Source: Pelargonium cotyledonis (lineage: Eukaryota; Streptophyta; Magnoliopsida; Geraniales; Geraniaceae). From it: a stretch of 25,612 nucleotides of DNA. The position numbers and the translations under genes were made by a program. The DNA is taken from assembly GCA_036897625.1 (NCBI GenBank), contig JAYMTA010000655.1:1-25612 (forward strand), written 5' to 3'. The notes below the pieces were generated by a model. It had not been told where the DNA came from and did no database searches. It saw nothing but the letters and a program-made list of their open reading frames with translations. Below are positions 23,376-25,612 of the stretch, piece by piece; the first letter of the stretch is position 1, and every line of letters starts with the position of its first letter.

Positions 23376-24830
23376 TTAATCATGGTGATAATCATACACA
23401 GAGAAGTCAGAATACAGCAGAGACCCATCCAGAAATAGCAAGGATTCTCAGGTGCCCACTTGTCATCAACAGTTACTTTTTTGGCTCTGGCAATCTTACA
23501 AACATAGCATTTCAGGAGTCGTAATTTTATTTGAAAAATGAGAATCGGATAAGCTGCCCTGTTGTTTACATCCTCTGCATGAATCAGCCTCATGTCTCTA
23601 ATCACAATTGTGCGTTTGCAGTCTCCCTGTTACAAAAACAAGTTATCCACAACCATTCAGCATCTAAAATCAAGTAACGTCCCCACTAAAAGAGTGATAT
23701 AAGCAAGTAAAGTGCAAAAATGTAAGCTTCTACTTTAAGAAACATGAAGCATGAAGAGCAAGGCAACAGAGAACTGCACCTGATGACAGTAGAGATATCC
23801 AGCAGCAAGTCGAAATCTCAAGTCACAAAACTGTGTCTTGTGCATGTGAAGAGCTTTGAATCGTGGCAAATGTGAGTCTGTTATGTCGCCTATAATTGCT
23901 TTTTGCATTCCCATTTCTTCAGAGCATCTTCCTTTGAGTCTCTAAGCCAATCAATTATAGGCTCAGTATAATCAATAGCAGAGGGATCCCTCAAGTCATT
24001 GTAAAACACATCCTGTGTAGATAGGCAGGCATTGAATTAACAAAATAGTGATGAAACTTTCATTTTAAGGAAAAGGAAGGGGGGAAGCTTACTTCTATAA
24101 GGAAATACCCCGAAGGATCATGTTGGTTAGCTTTTTGCATCACCTGGTCAGTTGAGCAATAAATGCCATCCCTCAGCTCAGTCAAGGATTGTTTTCTCAA
24201 GACCAAAAATTCTTGAGTCTACAAACAAAAGTGTCGGAGAACACATTCATATAGATTATAAAAAATATATTTCTAGGGAGAACTGGATAAGTTATTTATC
24301 TCACATTTATGCTGTTTTCGATTATTGAATACAACAGTTACTGTCATGTAAATTATAGTGTTCCAAGGAAAGTAAGTACTTTGCTCTACCTTTAACCATG
24401 TTTTTCTGCTATGGTAAACCTCAGTGCAAAGAACTTCTGGATATGGCACACTTATGTGTTCATTCAGACTTGATGTTGCCTTCACCTGCACGCATTGAAA
24501 AGAATGAGTGAACCCAGGTTATCTGTTTCAATAAACATCATATCCATGTCTGATGAACTTAAGTGAATGACTAAGGGACTTATAAGCACAAGCTAAGGCA
24601 GACTTGTCTTCACATATTGTCTAAGGCTATTTAAGCATATAGCATATCGTCTTCACATGTCTAAAACAAGCATGCAGATATGATCTTGCTTCATTTCTGG
24701 TGTCAGGATGGATGAAGTTTGACGGCTGGTTTTGCTTGATTTTAGCAAATTGCTCAACCTTAGCAATATAACCATACCGCATGTCATGGATGTTGAACTG
24801 ACCTCCCTTGTCAGGGAGGACTGGTAAATG
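23376..24830 (-). pseudogene. SRD2: SRD2/SNAPC3-like snRNA-activating complex subunit, frameshifted
   Basis: The SNAPC3/SNAP50 family (Arabidopsis SRD2) binds the upstream element of snRNA promoters. Minus-strand exons: a 5' piece about 24830-24670 (YIAKVEQFAKIKQNQ), then 24485-24390 (EHISVPYPEVLCTEVYH), 24218-24093 ([20 protein letters not shown], ending [10 protein letters not shown]), 24012-23780 ([20 protein letters not shown]) and 23626-23376 ([22 protein letters not shown], stop 23378-23376). Splice joints are GT-AG and in phase. Exon 24012-23780 has a deletion after KKWEC (near 23900) that shifts frame into a TAG. The last exon lacks the piece between CYF and DGSLLYSDF (near 23430), removing the second Cys pair of the zinc-binding region and shifting frame again. 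The true tail VYDYHHD survives in the shifted frame. The N-terminal exon is incomplete. An assembly error is the main alternative. Confidence 0.82.
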
Positions 24831-25445
24831 ACATCAACTTTTTATGCATAAACACCTTTCAATCTTGGGAAAACTTTCAAAGGCGGAGGATTATATTGGA
24901 AATTTTGGCATAAAAGAGGATTTTATTTGAAGTGGCAGCATACTTCATCAGCATATTTAGTCCTCTTCCTTTTTCTTTGATATTTGTATATTCGGGACTT
25001 CACTGCAACCATTATCAAGAGTTCCATTTGAAGACTCAACTGGAACTAGAGCACCGCCTCCCCTTCCTAGATTTTCTAAGACAGCCTCAGGAGGAGAGAT
25101 GTTTGAGGACTACTCGAGTGGAACTGAAGCATCACCTTCTCTTCCAGAGTTTTCCAAGAGTATATGCCCATTGCTTGATTTTCTAGGATCAATAAATAAA
25201 TAAATAAAAATAAAAACAGTTAAAAAAAATAACAAGTTTGGCATAACACCACATCATTCAGTACGCTTACACTTGGCAAATTGTAGACATATAACAAAAA
25301 AAGAAACACTAGTCCACCTCTCTCATTTCAGATGTGGAGCCAGTGCATGTGCACGGAAATCAAATGGTAGGATTTTAGTTAGAGTTAATTCATGCATAAA
25401 GTTGTCATACATGCCAGATTACATGTCAAGCTGAAATTGAACACT
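24831..25445. other. Region 5' of the SRD2 relic, with a 75-nt-period tandem repeat
   Basis: Two related segments, 25027-25080 and 25102-25157, repeat with a 75-base period. On the minus strand they read LENSGREGDASVPLE, stop, and then LENLGRGGGALVPVE, followed by open reading to about 24985. This could be a decayed N-terminal exon of the SRD2 relic or of another gene. I do not recognise the protein. An (aaat)n microsatellite lies at about 25187-25210. Confidence 0.4.
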
Positions 25446-25612
25446 CTCTCTGTTCCAAAATGAGTGTCCTCCTTTCCATTTTGTAAAAAATTAAGGAAAA
25501 GTTAGTTACTGTAGTATGTTTACTATTGTATCCTTATGATCATGTGTTGAGAGATTCTAACTAATTTTTTATAAGAGTATTATTGACAATTCATGCATAA
25601 CTAACTTACTAG
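25446..25612 (+). mobile_element. Stowaway-like MITE, cut by the window end
   Basis: It begins ctctctgttccaaaatgagt, matching the copy at 23158 and the Stowaway-type TIR style, and continues as AT-rich DNA to the end of the window. The right end is not in view. Confidence 0.45.

Overview
This is plant nuclear DNA. The genes are split by GT-AG introns, intergenic DNA is AT-rich and full of transposon relics, and the proteins are plant types (chloroplast FNR, a chloroplast small DnaJ, plant-type URB1). Low GC, short introns and FNR codons close to spinach suggest a eudicot. I cannot name the species.

Layout. 1-6600 is gene-poor: a 61-nt tandem repeat ending in a 13-G run, a broken fragment resembling a DUF4283/LINE ORF1 protein, a triplicated 27-nt motif, and a probable TIR element whose right end lies just upstream of the next gene's TATA box. 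6729-7253 (+) is an intronless chloroplast DnaJ11-like J-protein. 8118-9881 (+) is leaf-type ferredoxin-NADP+ reductase, eight coding exons rebuilt to 366 residues. 11490-22151 (+) is URB1/Npa1, a very large nucleolar 60S-assembly scaffold, rebuilt as 13 coding exons (about 2590 residues), with a 5'-UTR intron and one possible extra 3' exon. 22911-22964 (-) is the 3' two-thirds of a nuclear-type tRNA-Cys(GCA) with a disrupted D-arm. 23376-24830 (-) is an SRD2/SNAPC3 (snRNA-activating complex) gene carrying two frameshifting internal deletions, hence a likely pseudogene. The window ends in a Stowaway-like repeat.

The genes are not an operon and show no shared pathway: FNR and DnaJ11 act in the chloroplast, URB1 in the nucleolus, and SRD2 would act in snRNA transcription. 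I found no CRISPR, prophage or defence-type system. The most unusual structure is in URB1: a duplicated 5' splice site, a duplicated 3' splice site, two introns that are multiples of three and stop-free, and a poly-A insertion that appears to have duplicated a telo-box upstream of the gene.
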